Notes: generated by a model not told the origin, from the letters alone. Positions 17,443 through 25,153 are shown, counted from the first letter of the stretch. The stretch is 40,152 nucleotides of DNA from an uncultured Clostridia bacterium (GCA_947367115.1 CANBCW010000013.1:1-40152); one strand, 5' to 3'. A program made the numbers and translations.

Positions 17443-18501
17443 ATGGACGAACTTGAATTGAAAGAACAAAATACACAGGAAGTCGTGGATACTGAAACCC
17501 CTCTGGATAAAAATGTTCGGCTCATGTCACCTAACCAGATGCTGGCACGTCGGTTTTTCCGCTCCAAGCTCAGCATTCTGGGTCTGTTCATGGTGGTTGG
17601 CCTGTTCCTGTTCTGTTTCCTCGGCCCTGTGTTCTATACGCAGTGGGGCGAAACGGAGCTGGATAAGAGCGGTAAAACTGAGTACGCTACTGCTGTCACT
17701 ACGTACACCGTCAATGGCGTGGAATATACGCTGCATCAGACCACCGAGACACATTTGATTGATAATTTCCTTGCCGCGCCTTCCGCGGAGCATCCTCTGG
17801 GCACCGATGATCAGGGTTATGATGTGCTGGCTCGTTTGATGTACGGCGGACGCGTATCACTGCTGGTCAGCTTTATGACTGTTATTCTGATGACCATATT
17901 TGGCGTTATCATGGGCGGTCTGGCTGGATATTTCGGCGGCTGGATCGATAATGTGATTATGCGCGTTTGTGATGTGCTGATGTGTCTTCCCGGTGTTCCG
18001 ATTCTGCTGATCCTCAGCTCCGCAATGGATGGCTGGGTTTCTCTGGATTTGGTCGAAGAGGAAATGCGAATCTACATCCTGATGTTCTTCCTGACCGTAA
18101 TTTCTTGGACTGGTACCGCGCGTCTGGTCAGAGGTCAGATCCTCAGCCTTCGTGAGCAGGAGTTCATGGTGGCTGCGGAGGCCATGGGCTATTCCACCGG
18201 GCGGAAGATCTTCAAGCATCTGATCCCGAATGTCATGCCGCAGCTGATCGTTCAGATGAGTCTAAGCCTGGGCAGCATGATTCTCTATGAGGCCACTCTG
18301 TCCTACTTGAACATGGGCATCAAGGCACCCTATACAGCCTGGGGCTCCATGATCAACATTATTACCACCAACCAGGACATCCTGCAAAATTATCCAACCG
18401 TCTGGGTACCCGCTGGTCTCTGCATTGTCATTGCGGTTCTGGGCTTCAACTTCGTGGGCGATGGTCTGCGTGATGCTCTTGACCCGAAGGGAAGGAGATA
18501 A
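17443..18501 (+). CDS. oppC: Peptide ABC transporter permease, OppC type
   Basis: A 352-residue permease. ATG 17443 is preferred over GTG 17428 because AGGAGG (17431-17436) lies between them at correct spacing. The N-terminus carries the OppC-type RRFFRSKLSILGLFMV-like entry to helix 1. The loop before helix 2 has EHPLGTDDQGYDVLARLMYG, a hallmark of this subfamily. The EAA loop is EFMVAAEAMGYSTGRKIFKH. As in the partner permease, the first external loop is lengthened (about residues 70-115), so the two may form an enlarged docking face for the long binding protein. It forms the heterodimeric channel with OppB. Confidence 0.95.
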   Translation: MDELELKEQNTQEVVDTETPLDKNVRLMSPNQMLARRFFRSKLSILGLFMVVGLFLFCFLGPVFYTQWGETELDKSGKTEYATAVTTYTVNGVEYTLHQTTETHLIDNFLAAPSAEHPLGTDDQGYDVLARLMYGGRVSLLVSFMTVILMTIFGVIMGGLAGYFGGWIDNVIMRVCDVLMCLPGVPILLILSSAMDGWVSLDLVEEEMRIYILMFFLTVISWTGTARLVRGQILSLREQEFMVAAEAMGYSTGRKIFKHLIPNVMPQLIVQMSLSLGSMILYEATLSYLNMGIKAPYTAWGSMINIITTNQDILQNYPTVWVPAGLCIVIAVLGFNFVGDGLRDALDPKGRR

Positions 18502-18504
18502 TTT

Positions 18505-19719
18505 ATGGCTAAACAGAATACTGCAAAGAATTATCTCTCCGGTAAGGAAATCAGAGCGATTGCCAAGGCGAATGCCAAGGAAATGAAGCGCTTGGAGGCG
18601 TACAAGAACCGTAAGGCTGATGAGTCTGAATTCTTGACGCAGATGAAAAAGCAGGAGAACATCTTGGAAATTGAAGACTTGCATACCTTTTTCTACACGG
18701 AACAGGGAATTGTCAAGGCTGTCAACGGTGTTTCCTATGATGTGCCTAAGAATGCCGTTGTTGGTGTTGTAGGTGAGTCCGGCTGCGGCAAGTCTGTTAC
18801 CAGCATGTCCGTTATGCGCTTGATCCAGGGGCCTACAGGCCAGATTGTAGATGGATCTATTCGATTTGTGTCTAACGAGTACAAGCGTGACGAGAAGGGA
18901 AATCCCATTCCGAAGGCCGGTGCCGAGGGCGAATATGAGATGGTCGAGAAGGTCTATGACATCGCGAAGATGCCCATTAACGAGATTCACCGGATCCGCG
19001 GCAAACAGATTGCAATGATCTTCCAGGAACCGATGACTTCTCTGAATCCCGTGTTCACGATTGGTCAGCAGTTGGATGAAGTGACTTTGCTGCACGTTCC
19101 CGGCGCGACTAAGGAAATGGCCAAGGCTAAGTCTGAGGAGATGCTTAGACTGGTCGGTATCATTCCGGAGAACGTATATAAAGCGTTCCCCCATGAGCTG
19201 TCCGGTGGTATGCGCCAGCGTGTTATGATTGCCATGGCCCTGGCGGCTGAGCCTCGTCTGATTATCGCCGACGAGCCTACCACAGCACTGGACGTGACCA
19301 TTCAAGCACAGATCCTGGATCTGCTGCAGGACATCAAGGACAAGATTGATGGCTCTATTCTGCTGATTACTCATGATCTGGGTGTTATCGCTGAAATGGC
19401 GGACTATGTTGTTGTTATGTACGCCGGAAAGGTCATTGAAAAGGGAACGGTCTACGAGATCTTCCAGGATCCGAAACATCCCTATACCATTGGCCTGCAG
19501 AAGTCGAAACCAACCATGAGTCTGGATGACAGCACGGAGTTGTATAACATTCCTGGCAATGTACCCAACCCCATTAATATGCCCGCACACTGCTATTTTA
19601 AGGAAAGATGCGCCAAATGTACCGCCAAGTGTTCCGGAGAGTATCCGGGCATGGTGCAGGTGAGCCCGACTCATTTTGTCGCATGTCATCTGTATGACGA
19701 GGAGAACAACAATGGCTGA
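18505..19719 (+). CDS. oppD: Peptide ABC transporter ATP-binding protein, OppD type
   Basis: A 404-residue ABC ATPase with Walker A GESGCGKS (90-97), Q-loop Q174, signature LSGGMRQR (232-239), Walker B ending D256-E257 and H-loop H290. The C-terminus has the Cys-containing oligopeptide-transporter tail ([14 protein letters not shown]), known in OppD/DppD relatives to hold an iron-sulfur cluster in some members. Two features are unusual: a basic N-terminal extension of about 50 residues, and an insert between Walker A and Q-loop (about 115-165). The start follows the permease stop by three bases with AAGGAG upstream. Confidence 0.96.
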   Translation: MAKQNTAKNYLSGKEIRAIAKANAKEMKRLEAYKNRKADESEFLTQMKKQENILEIEDLHTFFYTEQGIVKAVNGVSYDVPKNAVVGVVGESGCGKSVTSMSVMRLIQGPTGQIVDGSIRFVSNEYKRDEKGNPIPKAGAEGEYEMVEKVYDIAKMPINEIHRIRGKQIAMIFQEPMTSLNPVFTIGQQLDEVTLLHVPGATKEMAKAKSEEMLRLVGIIPENVYKAFPHELSGGMRQRVMIAMALAAEPRLIIADEPTTALDVTIQAQILDLLQDIKDKIDGSILLITHDLGVIAEMADYVVVMYAGKVIEKGTVYEIFQDPKHPYTIGLQKSKPTMSLDDSTELYNIPGNVPNPINMPAHCYFKERCAKCTAKCSGEYPGMVQVSPTHFVACHLYDEENNNG

Positions 19720-20809
19720 TGAAAAAGTAATCAATAATGTTGCAGCTCCTGTCTATGATGACGAGGCTCTGGCTGCTGAGTACCAAGCTAAGCGTCAAAA
19801 GCAGATCGAAGAGGACTTTAAAAAGCCAATTGATCCGGATTGCGTGCTCGAAGTGCGCCATCTGAGAAAGTGTTTCCCAATCAAGAAAACCGTTACCGGC
19901 AAAGTTACAAAAGAATTGGTTGCTGTTGACGATGTTTCCTTCAAACTGAAGGCAGGTGAGACATTGGGTATTGTTGGTGAGTCTGGCTGCGGTAAGACTA
20001 CTGCTGGACGTGCCATTTTGAAGCTGCATCAGCCCACGGGCGGGCAGATTATCTTCGACGGCAAAGATATCACCAACTATAAGCCAAAGCAGATGCGTGA
20101 GATCCGTAAACAGATGCAGATCATCTTTCAGGATCCTTATTCCTCTCTGCCGCCCAGAGACACGGTTGGCGGTATCCTGTCCGAACCCGTGGAGGTTCAT
20201 AAGATTGTGCCCAAGGATCAGGTGAAAGACTATGTTCTGGATCTGATGGACAAGTGCGGCCTGCGGGATTACTATTTTGAGCGTTATCCCCATGAATTCT
20301 CCGGTGGTCAGCGCCAGCGTATTTGCATTGCGCGCGCGTTGTCAGTGAATCCCAAGCTTGTCATTTGCGATGAGCCTGTCTCTGCTTTGGATGTCTCCAT
20401 TCAGGCTCAGATCATCAACCTGCTGAAAAAGCTGCAGCGTGAAATGAATCTGGCGTATGTGTTTATCTCCCACGACCTGTCCGTTGTTAAATTCATTTCC
20501 GATAAGATTCTGGTCATGTATCTGGGCGCGGTTATGGAATTTGGTACAAAAGAAGACATCTTTACCAATCCGATGCATCCATATACCAAGGCGCTTTTCT
20601 CAGCGGTACCTAACCCGGATCCTACCACCAAGATGGATCGCATTAAGCTGGAGGGAGATATTCCTTCCCCCGCCAATCCGCCTAAGGGCTGCCGGTTCCA
20701 CACTCGCTGTCCCTATGCCAAGGAGGTCTGCAAGCACATCACTCCTGATTATAAGGAGTATGAGCCTGGCCACTTCGCTGCCTGTCACCTCCTGGAGAAG
20801 CAGGACTAA
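19712..20809 (+). CDS. oppF: Peptide ABC transporter ATP-binding protein, OppF type
   Basis: A 365-residue ABC ATPase starting at ATG 19712 inside the end of oppD (8-base overlap), with GAGGAG just upstream; the in-frame start at 19676 would lie further inside oppD. Walker A is GESGCGKT (89-96), signature FSGGQRQR, Walker B ends D220-E221, and the family's SSLPPRDTVG segment follows the Q-loop. The C-terminal tail is again CRFHTRCPYAKEVC. It pairs with OppD to power peptide import. Translational coupling with oppD is expected from the overlap. Confidence 0.96.
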   Translation: MADEKVINNVAAPVYDDEALAAEYQAKRQKQIEEDFKKPIDPDCVLEVRHLRKCFPIKKTVTGKVTKELVAVDDVSFKLKAGETLGIVGESGCGKTTAGRAILKLHQPTGGQIIFDGKDITNYKPKQMREIRKQMQIIFQDPYSSLPPRDTVGGILSEPVEVHKIVPKDQVKDYVLDLMDKCGLRDYYFERYPHEFSGGQRQRICIARALSVNPKLVICDEPVSALDVSIQAQIINLLKKLQREMNLAYVFISHDLSVVKFISDKILVMYLGAVMEFGTKEDIFTNPMHPYTKALFSAVPNPDPTTKMDRIKLEGDIPSPANPPKGCRFHTRCPYAKEVCKHITPDYKEYEPGHFAACHLLEKQD

Positions 20810-20812
20810 GCT

Positions 20813-21055
20813 ATGGGTAAGAAGAAAGAAAAAATCACATACGTGGATGATGGCCGTACCATTGCTGATATGTCCGGCGTGGGAGGCTCCAGACTGAATG
20901 ACCGCAATCCCTATCGTCCGGCTCCTAAATTTAAGGATGTCTGGAAGACCTATTGGAGCGCTGTCAGGATGATGCTTAAGCCGATGCTGGTAGTCATTGC
21001 TGCGATATGTGTTGTCTATCTGCTTTCCTATTTGGCTCTGGTATATCTCGCATAA
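20813..21055 (+). CDS. Small single-helix membrane protein at the end of the opp operon
   Basis: An 80-residue protein whose ATG (20813) lies three bases after the oppF stop. The first half is hydrophilic and basic-acidic (MGKKKEKITYVDDGRTI), including a DMSGVGGS segment. Residues about 56-79 form one hydrophobic helix (MLVVIAAICVVYLLSYLALVYL) that ends the protein. With the positive N-terminus it should have the tail inside and the helix in the membrane. No known domain is recognised. Its place as last gene before the terminator suggests an accessory subunit or stabiliser of the transporter, which is only context-based. Confidence 0.82.
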   Translation: MGKKKEKITYVDDGRTIADMSGVGGSRLNDRNPYRPAPKFKDVWKTYWSAVRMMLKPMLVVIAAICVVYLLSYLALVYLA

Positions 21056-21060
21056 AAAGT

Positions 21061-21092
21061 GATCCCCGCTTTCGGTTTCGAAAGCGGGGATC
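21061..21092. terminator. Bidirectional intrinsic terminator between convergent genes
   Basis: GATCCCCGCTTTCG (21061-21074) and CGAAAGCGGGGATC (21079-21092) form a perfect 14-bp stem with a GTTT loop. On the minus strand it is followed by ACTTTTTATG, a proper T tract, so it ends the polyferredoxin transcript; on the plus strand it also closes the opp operon. Confidence 0.9.
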
Positions 21093-21106
21093 TTATGTGT
21101 GCGAAT

Positions 21107-22663
21107 TTAGTTTGCCATGATGTAATCGATGTACCCCTTCAGGTCTTCATCGGTATCTGCCTCGTCATATTTGACGGAGCCAACAAAGGTCTTTACAATT
21201 ACACCTTCTTCATCCAATATCACAGTCATAGGCCAGGAGTTTCGTCCGCCAAGCATTTGGAAGAAGTTTTCCTGCTCGCCATCCTTAACGTGGAAATAGG
21301 CGGCATTGGGGAACAGTTCTTTGATATCATCCGGAGTGCTGTCGCTCCAGCCCAGGTTGGAGTGGACAGTGAGTACCACAACATCATCACCGTAGTTCTG
21401 ATCAATGAGAGGGAACTCTGTCAGCAGTTCCTGCTTGCATGGGCCGCACCAGGTGCCCCAGAAGTTGATCACTGTGATTTTTCCTCTGAACGCTTCAACC
21501 GTTACAGTTCCTTCTTCATAAATCTTATTAAGTTCGTAATTGTAGCAGACATTGCCAACCTGACCGCCGACTTCGTGGATAACAGGATCCTTATCTATGA
21601 AATTATAATACACAAGCGCACCGCCTAAAACAGCGAACATAGAGATCGCGACAATCAGTCTGGCAATCTTAGTCTTTTTGGGCAGTTCGGTGCCGGGAGC
21701 GTCACAGGGATCACATTTTTTGAGTTTCGCAGTATTAATCTTTCCACCGATCTCGTTGGGGGCCAGCAGGATTTTAGGACCCTTATAAGAGATCGCACCG
21801 GTGGGGCAGACGTTGACACACTTGCCGCAGCTAATGCATTCATGGTCACCTACATGGCGGATATCCATCTCGCATTGACCAACGCACAAGCCACAGTTAA
21901 CGCAGCTGGGTTTATCCAGCTTGATACCCAGAAGGGAAATCTTGTTGAACAGGCCATACAGGGCGCCCAGCGGACAGAAGAAACGGCAGAAGAACCGATA
22001 AATGAAAATGGCACCGACAATAAAGACGACCAGGAGAATGAACTTCCAGGTAAACAGAGGGCCAAGCATCTGGAACAGATCGCTGTTGACCTTGTTTGAA
22101 AGCAGGCCGAAGGCACCAAGAAGAACACCCGAGGGGCAGATGTATTTACAGAAAGCAGGTACCGGGAGGGAAGCGGCTTGGAAAGAATAGATCAGCGGAA
22201 TGATCGTCACAAATACGACCAGGATCACATATTTCAGATAAGACAGGATTCGTGTAAAGCGGCTTTTTTTCACCTTGGGCGTCTTGATCTTATGTACCAG
22301 ATCCTGAATCAAGCCGAAGGGACATAGGAAACCGCAGATCCAACGTCCAAACATGATACAGTACAGCAGCAGAATACCGAGCATGTAGTACGGCAGGCGG
22401 GCGTTGGTGCTTGCCAGCGCGTTCTGCAGCGCGCCGAGTGGACAGGCGGCTGAGGCGGCAGGGCAGGAGTAACAGTTAAGACCGGGGGCGCAAATGTTTT
22501 TTACATTGCCCTGATAAATGTAGCCACTTGAGAATCCTTTTAAATTGGCGTTCGTCAGCAGTGCTGCGTAGAGCTGTATGATCCGACGCTTTGTAGGCTT
22601 ATGATCGGAGAGCCACTGCTTGAAGCTCTTTTTCTCTTTTACAGTTGTATTTTTATTTTCCAT
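21107..22663 (-). CDS. Polyferredoxin membrane protein with C-terminal extracytoplasmic thioredoxin domain
   Basis: A 518-residue fusion. The N-terminal part is NapH/YccM-like, with about four membrane helices and three CX3CP motifs (C110/C114, C172/C176, C226/C230). An early Cys cluster is at C58, C64, C67 and C74. A two-[4Fe-4S] ferredoxin follows (C254, C257, C260, C264 and C276, C279, C282, C286), then C317-DP-C320. After another helix (about 332-354) comes a TlpA-like thioredoxin domain with WCGPC (C406/C409). Established knowledge: such polyferredoxins carry electrons across or along the membrane. Inference: low-potential electrons reach the outer thioredoxin domain, which could reduce secreted thiol proteins such as the two CGPC lipoproteins 17 kb away. 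It starts one base after its upstream neighbour's stop, so the two are coupled. Confidence 0.93.
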   Translation of the reverse strand: MENKNTTVKEKKSFKQWLSDHKPTKRRIIQLYAALLTNANLKGFSSGYIYQGNVKNICAPGLNCYSCPAASAACPLGALQNALASTNARLPYYMLGILLLYCIMFGRWICGFLCPFGLIQDLVHKIKTPKVKKSRFTRILSYLKYVILVVFVTIIPLIYSFQAASLPVPAFCKYICPSGVLLGAFGLLSNKVNSDLFQMLGPLFTWKFILLVVFIVGAIFIYRFFCRFFCPLGALYGLFNKISLLGIKLDKPSCVNCGLCVGQCEMDIRHVGDHECISCGKCVNVCPTGAISYKGPKILLAPNEIGGKINTAKLKKCDPCDAPGTELPKKTKIARLIVAISMFAVLGGALVYYNFIDKDPVIHEVGGQVGNVCYNYELNKIYEEGTVTVEAFRGKITVINFWGTWCGPCKQELLTEFPLIDQNYGDDVVVLTVHSNLGWSDSTPDDIKELFPNAAYFHVKDGEQENFFQMLGGRNSWPMTVILDEEGVIVKTFVGSVKYDEADTDEDLKGYIDYIMAN

Positions 22664-22664
22664 A

Positions 22665-23444
22665 TTAACCCAATCCTATACATTCGGTGCAGATCGCAAC
22701 TGCTTTGTCCAGTACGTCTTTCATACCGCCGTTGAAAATACCAAGCACAATGAAGCAAACAGCGACCGCAAGCAGTACACAGCGTGTAACGGTGAGGGGA
22801 ATGCCCTTTTTGCGGCAAACTGCAGGTGCGCTGAGGGCTGTACCGCCTTCAGATGCGGCAATTGCTTTCTTATAGATTTCGATTTCCTGGGAAATGCTCT
22901 TGTTTTCCAGCAAAGAGCAGATCAGGCACAGCATCAACCCCACAAACGCTGGGATCAATGCGATGCATACTGCTTTGCGGATATCTGCATTGAGCGCTTC
23001 AATACTGAAATGAGAACCGTCCATAAAATAAATGGCAGGATAAATCATCAGTGCAGCGAAAACAACAGTTGTACCAATACGCAGCCATAGACGCTTTTTA
23101 CGTTGCTTCAAAACTTCGGCGGCAAAAACATCGGATAAAGTACCCGCTTTTGCTTTCAATTTCTCCATGAGCGCCAGTTCGTCCTTAACTGCCTTTGGCT
23201 TCTTTTCATCCGTGGGGAGCGCAAGCCCCAGAATGATGCCGCCAGCGACAATCGCAATACAGCAATAGGCCAAGATTGCGATACGGTGAAAATGAAGAGC
23301 AATCGATTCCGGGGTATAGGGACGTGGCCCGCTATTGTAAATATCAAGACACGACAGGATCAGAGCGATCCCGAGGGCGATGATCAACACCGCTGCGATA
23401 CATCCGTATATCAGATGAATCTTTTTTATTTTTTCTTGTGGCAT
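22665..23444 (-). CDS. Five-helix membrane protein ending in CTEC, partner of the polyferredoxin
   Basis: A 259-residue membrane protein. The start at 23444 (MPQEKIKK) is preferred over the upstream open frame because the predicted start of transcription (near 23487) excludes the longer version; its ribosome site is weak. Helices lie at about residues 12-34, 55-76, 120-140, 158-178 and 217-236, with a charged loop between helices 2 and 3. The C-terminus is distinctive: NGGMKDVLDKAVAICTECIGLG, written here as NGGMKD followed by AICTEC, with C252 and C255 forming a CX2C at the very end. I do not recognise the family. Tight coupling to the polyferredoxin suggests it is a subunit of the same complex, with CTEC as a possible cluster ligand or dithiol relay. 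Confidence 0.86.
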   Translation of the reverse strand: MPQEKIKKIHLIYGCIAAVLIIALGIALILSCLDIYNSGPRPYTPESIALHFHRIAILAYCCIAIVAGGIILGLALPTDEKKPKAVKDELALMEKLKAKAGTLSDVFAAEVLKQRKKRLWLRIGTTVVFAALMIYPAIYFMDGSHFSIEALNADIRKAVCIALIPAFVGLMLCLICSLLENKSISQEIEIYKKAIAASEGGTALSAPAVCRKKGIPLTVTRCVLLAVAVCFIVLGIFNGGMKDVLDKAVAICTECIGLG

Positions 23445-23493
23445 AGGATTTATGTTCTGCGCCCCAACGCAGACCTTTCTATAAGATGACACA

Positions 23494-23522
23494 ATTATAT
23501 CACAGTACAGAAAATGCGTCAA
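23494..23522 (-). promoter_or_regulatory. Sigma-A type promoter for the polyferredoxin operon
   Basis: Read on the minus strand, TTGACG (23522-23517) and TATAAT (23499-23494) are spaced by 17 bases. It is divergent from the promoter at 23578-23606; the two -35 boxes are about 55 bases apart, so a regulator bound there might affect both. Confidence 0.8.
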
Positions 23523-23577
23523 GATTTCCAAATGACACAGAAAATACAAATCGATGATGTATATAGGAACTAACCCC

Positions 23578-23606
23578 TTGATACTACTTTAATATTGTAG
23601 TATCAT
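23578..23606 (+). promoter_or_regulatory. Promoter for the Cys-rich membrane protein gene
   Basis: TTGATA (23578-23583) and TATCAT (23601-23606) are 17 bases apart. The elements are almost entirely covered by the inverted repeat described separately, so this promoter is probably repressible. Confidence 0.65.
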
Positions 23607-23610
23607 ACTA
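23579..23610. promoter_or_regulatory. Operator-like inverted repeat with three half-sites
   Basis: TGATACTAC (23579-23587) and GTAGTATCA (23597-23605) are perfect inverted copies separated by nine AT-only bases. A third half-site, ATACTA (23605-23610), follows in direct orientation to the first (ATACTA 23581-23586; TAGTAT 23598-23603). The repeat sits across the -35 to -10 region, as expected for a dimeric repressor. No regulator gene is in the window to name it. Confidence 0.6.
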
Positions 23611-23638
23611 ATAAATGGAAATTGAAAGGATGGTTGCT

Positions 23639-24478
23639 ATGGCGGAAACGTATTGCGGAAAAAGTTGTGAGAATTGTACGGAGAAGCTTCAATTGGCTTG
23701 TCCTGGCTGTCGCTTAGGGCCGGGAAGAGCCTACAGCGGAGAATGCAGCATCGCAAAATGCTGCACGACACGCGGACATCAATCCTGCGAATACTGCGCC
23801 ACTGCTTCGACCTGTTATAATCGAAAAAGCAGTTTCAGCGCGGCAGAAAACCGTATCAAAATGCAGGAAGCCGATGCGTCCGCTCGTGCGCACCGCGTGC
23901 GTAAGAGCAAACTGTTGGGAACATGGCTGATGCTTCTGTTCTGGCTGGTGATCGTAACCAATATTGTCAGTGTGGTTTTCAGCCTGGTTGAGAGCCTTCC
24001 GGGAATGACGCTGTTGGCACAAATCATCAGTACGGCTTTTAGTGTCGCATATGCCCTGATTCTGCTGAAGCTGTCCTCTGCATCCCATTGTTTCCGTATG
24101 GCCGGTATATGTTATATCATTGCCGCTGTCTTTAATTTTGCCACCGCAATAACCGGCAGTGCGGGCTTGGCTTCCATGATTGAACTGGCAGCGCTTGTTC
24201 CCTCGTTTATCGCTATGTATCAGGAGTATATCGGCTATGCGGAGGTCACTGAAGCAATAGATGCAGACATGGGCAGAAAATGGGGCAAGCTTTGGTATTG
24301 GGCACTGGGAAGTTTGCTCGCAATGGGAGCAGGCATGATTTTTACCCTGTTCGGTTCGCTGCTGGGGGCTTTGGCTGCTCTTGCGTCCTTGATATTAACC
24401 GTTGTGGTCTCAGTGATCAAGATTGTCTATCTGTACCGTACGGCGAAAATGTTCCGTGAATATGCGGAAGAAAATTAG
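23639..24478 (+). CDS. Membrane protein with Cys-rich N-terminal domain (DUF3795-like)
   Basis: A 279-residue protein; ATG 23639 is chosen over ATG 23615 because AAAGGA (23625-23630) is spaced eight bases before it. The first 60 residues carry eleven cysteines (6, 10, 13, 21, 24, 36, 41, 42, 50, 53, 59), including CENC, CPGC and CEYC, typical of a small zinc- or cluster-binding domain. A charged linker is followed by about five membrane helices from residue 93 to 270. I cannot assign a function. Its promoter overlaps an operator and diverges from the polyferredoxin operon, so a link to metal or redox response is possible but unproven. Confidence 0.85.
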   Translation: MAETYCGKSCENCTEKLQLACPGCRLGPGRAYSGECSIAKCCTTRGHQSCEYCATASTCYNRKSSFSAAENRIKMQEADASARAHRVRKSKLLGTWLMLLFWLVIVTNIVSVVFSLVESLPGMTLLAQIISTAFSVAYALILLKLSSASHCFRMAGICYIIAAVFNFATAITGSAGLASMIELAALVPSFIAMYQEYIGYAEVTEAIDADMGRKWGKLWYWALGSLLAMGAGMIFTLFGSLLGALAALASLILTVVVSVIKIVYLYRTAKMFREYAEEN

Positions 24479-24507
24479 CATTTCGATTAAAATTTGTGAA
24501 ATTCCTC

Positions 24508-24536
24508 TTGATTTTTCATTTCCTCCATGCTATAAT
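24508..24536 (+). promoter_or_regulatory. Sigma-A type promoter for rplS
   Basis: TTGATT (24508-24513) and TATAAT (24531-24536) with a 17-base spacer. It predicts a transcript start near 24543 and a leader of about 72 bases. Confidence 0.77.
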
Positions 24537-24542
24537 ACATCG

Positions 24543-24614
24543 GTCTGAGATCAAGGTGAGTCCTCTGCGCGCGTAGCGACGCATGAACGCCTAATATTTA
24601 AGGAGGACAAAGAA
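24543..24614 (+). ncRNA. Putative ribosomal protein L19 leader
   Basis: The short rplS leader can fold: GGTG (24555-24558) pairs with CGCC (24588-24591), enclosing TGCG (24566-24569) paired with CGCA (24580-24583), with ATGAACGCC after the inner stem. Low-GC Gram-positives are known to have an L19 autoregulatory leader of this size (Rfam L19_leader). The resemblance is from memory; a covariance-model search would settle it. AGGAGG at 24601-24606 is the ribosome site. Confidence 0.5.
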
Positions 24615-24956
24615 ATGGATTTAGTTAAGGCTCTGAACAGCCAGTACATGAAGGAAGAGCTGCCCGAAGTCAAGGTCGGCGACACCGTTCGTGTGCATGT
24701 GCGCATCAAGGAAGGCTCTCGTGAGCGTATCCAGGTGTTTGAGGGTACCGTCATTGCTCGTAAGCACGGCGGCATCACCGAGACCATCACCGTCCGCCGT
24801 ATCTCCTACGGTGTTGGCTGTGAGAAGGTCTTCCCCCTGCATTCTCCCAATGTGGCCATGATCGAGACCGTCCGTAAGGGTAAGGTCCGCCGTGCCAAGC
24901 TGTACTATCTGCGTGATCGTATGGGTAAGGCTGCCAAGGTCAAGGAGAGAGTCTAA
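24615..24956 (+). CDS. rplS: 50S ribosomal protein L19
   Basis: The 113-residue product matches L19 throughout: the [18 protein letters not shown] start, the [12 protein letters not shown] core and the basic C-terminal segment [11 protein letters not shown]. Length is normal for the family. L19 sits at the 30S-50S interface. It is transcribed alone from its own promoter and followed by two terminators, which isolates it from the signal peptidase operon downstream. Codon use is strongly biased, as expected for a highly expressed gene. Confidence 0.98.
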   Translation: MDLVKALNSQYMKEELPEVKVGDTVRVHVRIKEGSRERIQVFEGTVIARKHGGITETITVRRISYGVGCEKVFPLHSPNVAMIETVRKGKVRRAKLYYLRDRMGKAAKVKERV

Positions 24957-24969
24957 ATCGCAATTTGAT

Positions 24970-24997
24970 AAAAAGAGAGGGGAGACCCTCTCTTTTT
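24970..24997 (+). terminator. Intrinsic terminator after rplS
   Basis: AAAAAGAGAGGG (24970-24981) pairs perfectly with CCCTCTCTTTTT (24986-24997) around GAGA, with the T run as the last part of the stem. Confidence 0.9.
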
Positions 24998-25013
24998 ATT
25001 TGATAACTTTTTG

Positions 25014-25041
25014 TGCCGTCCGAAATCCGGACGGCATTTTT
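25014..25041 (+). terminator. Second terminator in tandem after rplS
   Basis: TGCCGTCCG (25014-25022) pairs with CGGACGGCA (25028-25036) and is followed by TTTTT (25037-25041). Only 16 bases separate it from the first terminator, so read-through of rplS into the next operon should be very low. Confidence 0.87.
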
Positions 25042-25053
25042 CAAAAATAAGGC

Positions 25054-25082
25054 TTTTCTTTTTGGGTCTGCTCGTGTATAAT
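25054..25082 (+). promoter_or_regulatory. Likely promoter for the signal peptidase operon
   Basis: A perfect TATAAT (25077-25082) has a poor -35 (TTTTCT, 25054-25059) at 17 bases. The predicted transcript start near 25089 lies after the in-frame ATG at 25085, which argues against that start for the next gene. Confidence 0.55.
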
Positions 25083-25140
25083 ATATGCGTATATCTGCGC
25101 CCATGGGGGGATTTCCGGGACGCAAACTGCAAACAAGACC

Positions 25141-25146
25141 GGAGGG
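25141..25146 (+). promoter_or_regulatory. Ribosome binding site that decides a TTG start
   Basis: GGAGGG lies seven bases before TTG 25154 but 19 bases before ATG 25166. The second signal peptidase gene has the same GGAGGG - seven bases - TTG layout, which supports the TTG choice here. Confidence 0.65.
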
Positions 25147-25153
25147 AACGACT

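Noticed and set aside
21059..21628. 189-codon plus-strand frame opposite the polyferredoxin
   Set aside because: It begins inside the terminator hairpin and lies over the well-supported thioredoxin domain of the minus-strand gene.
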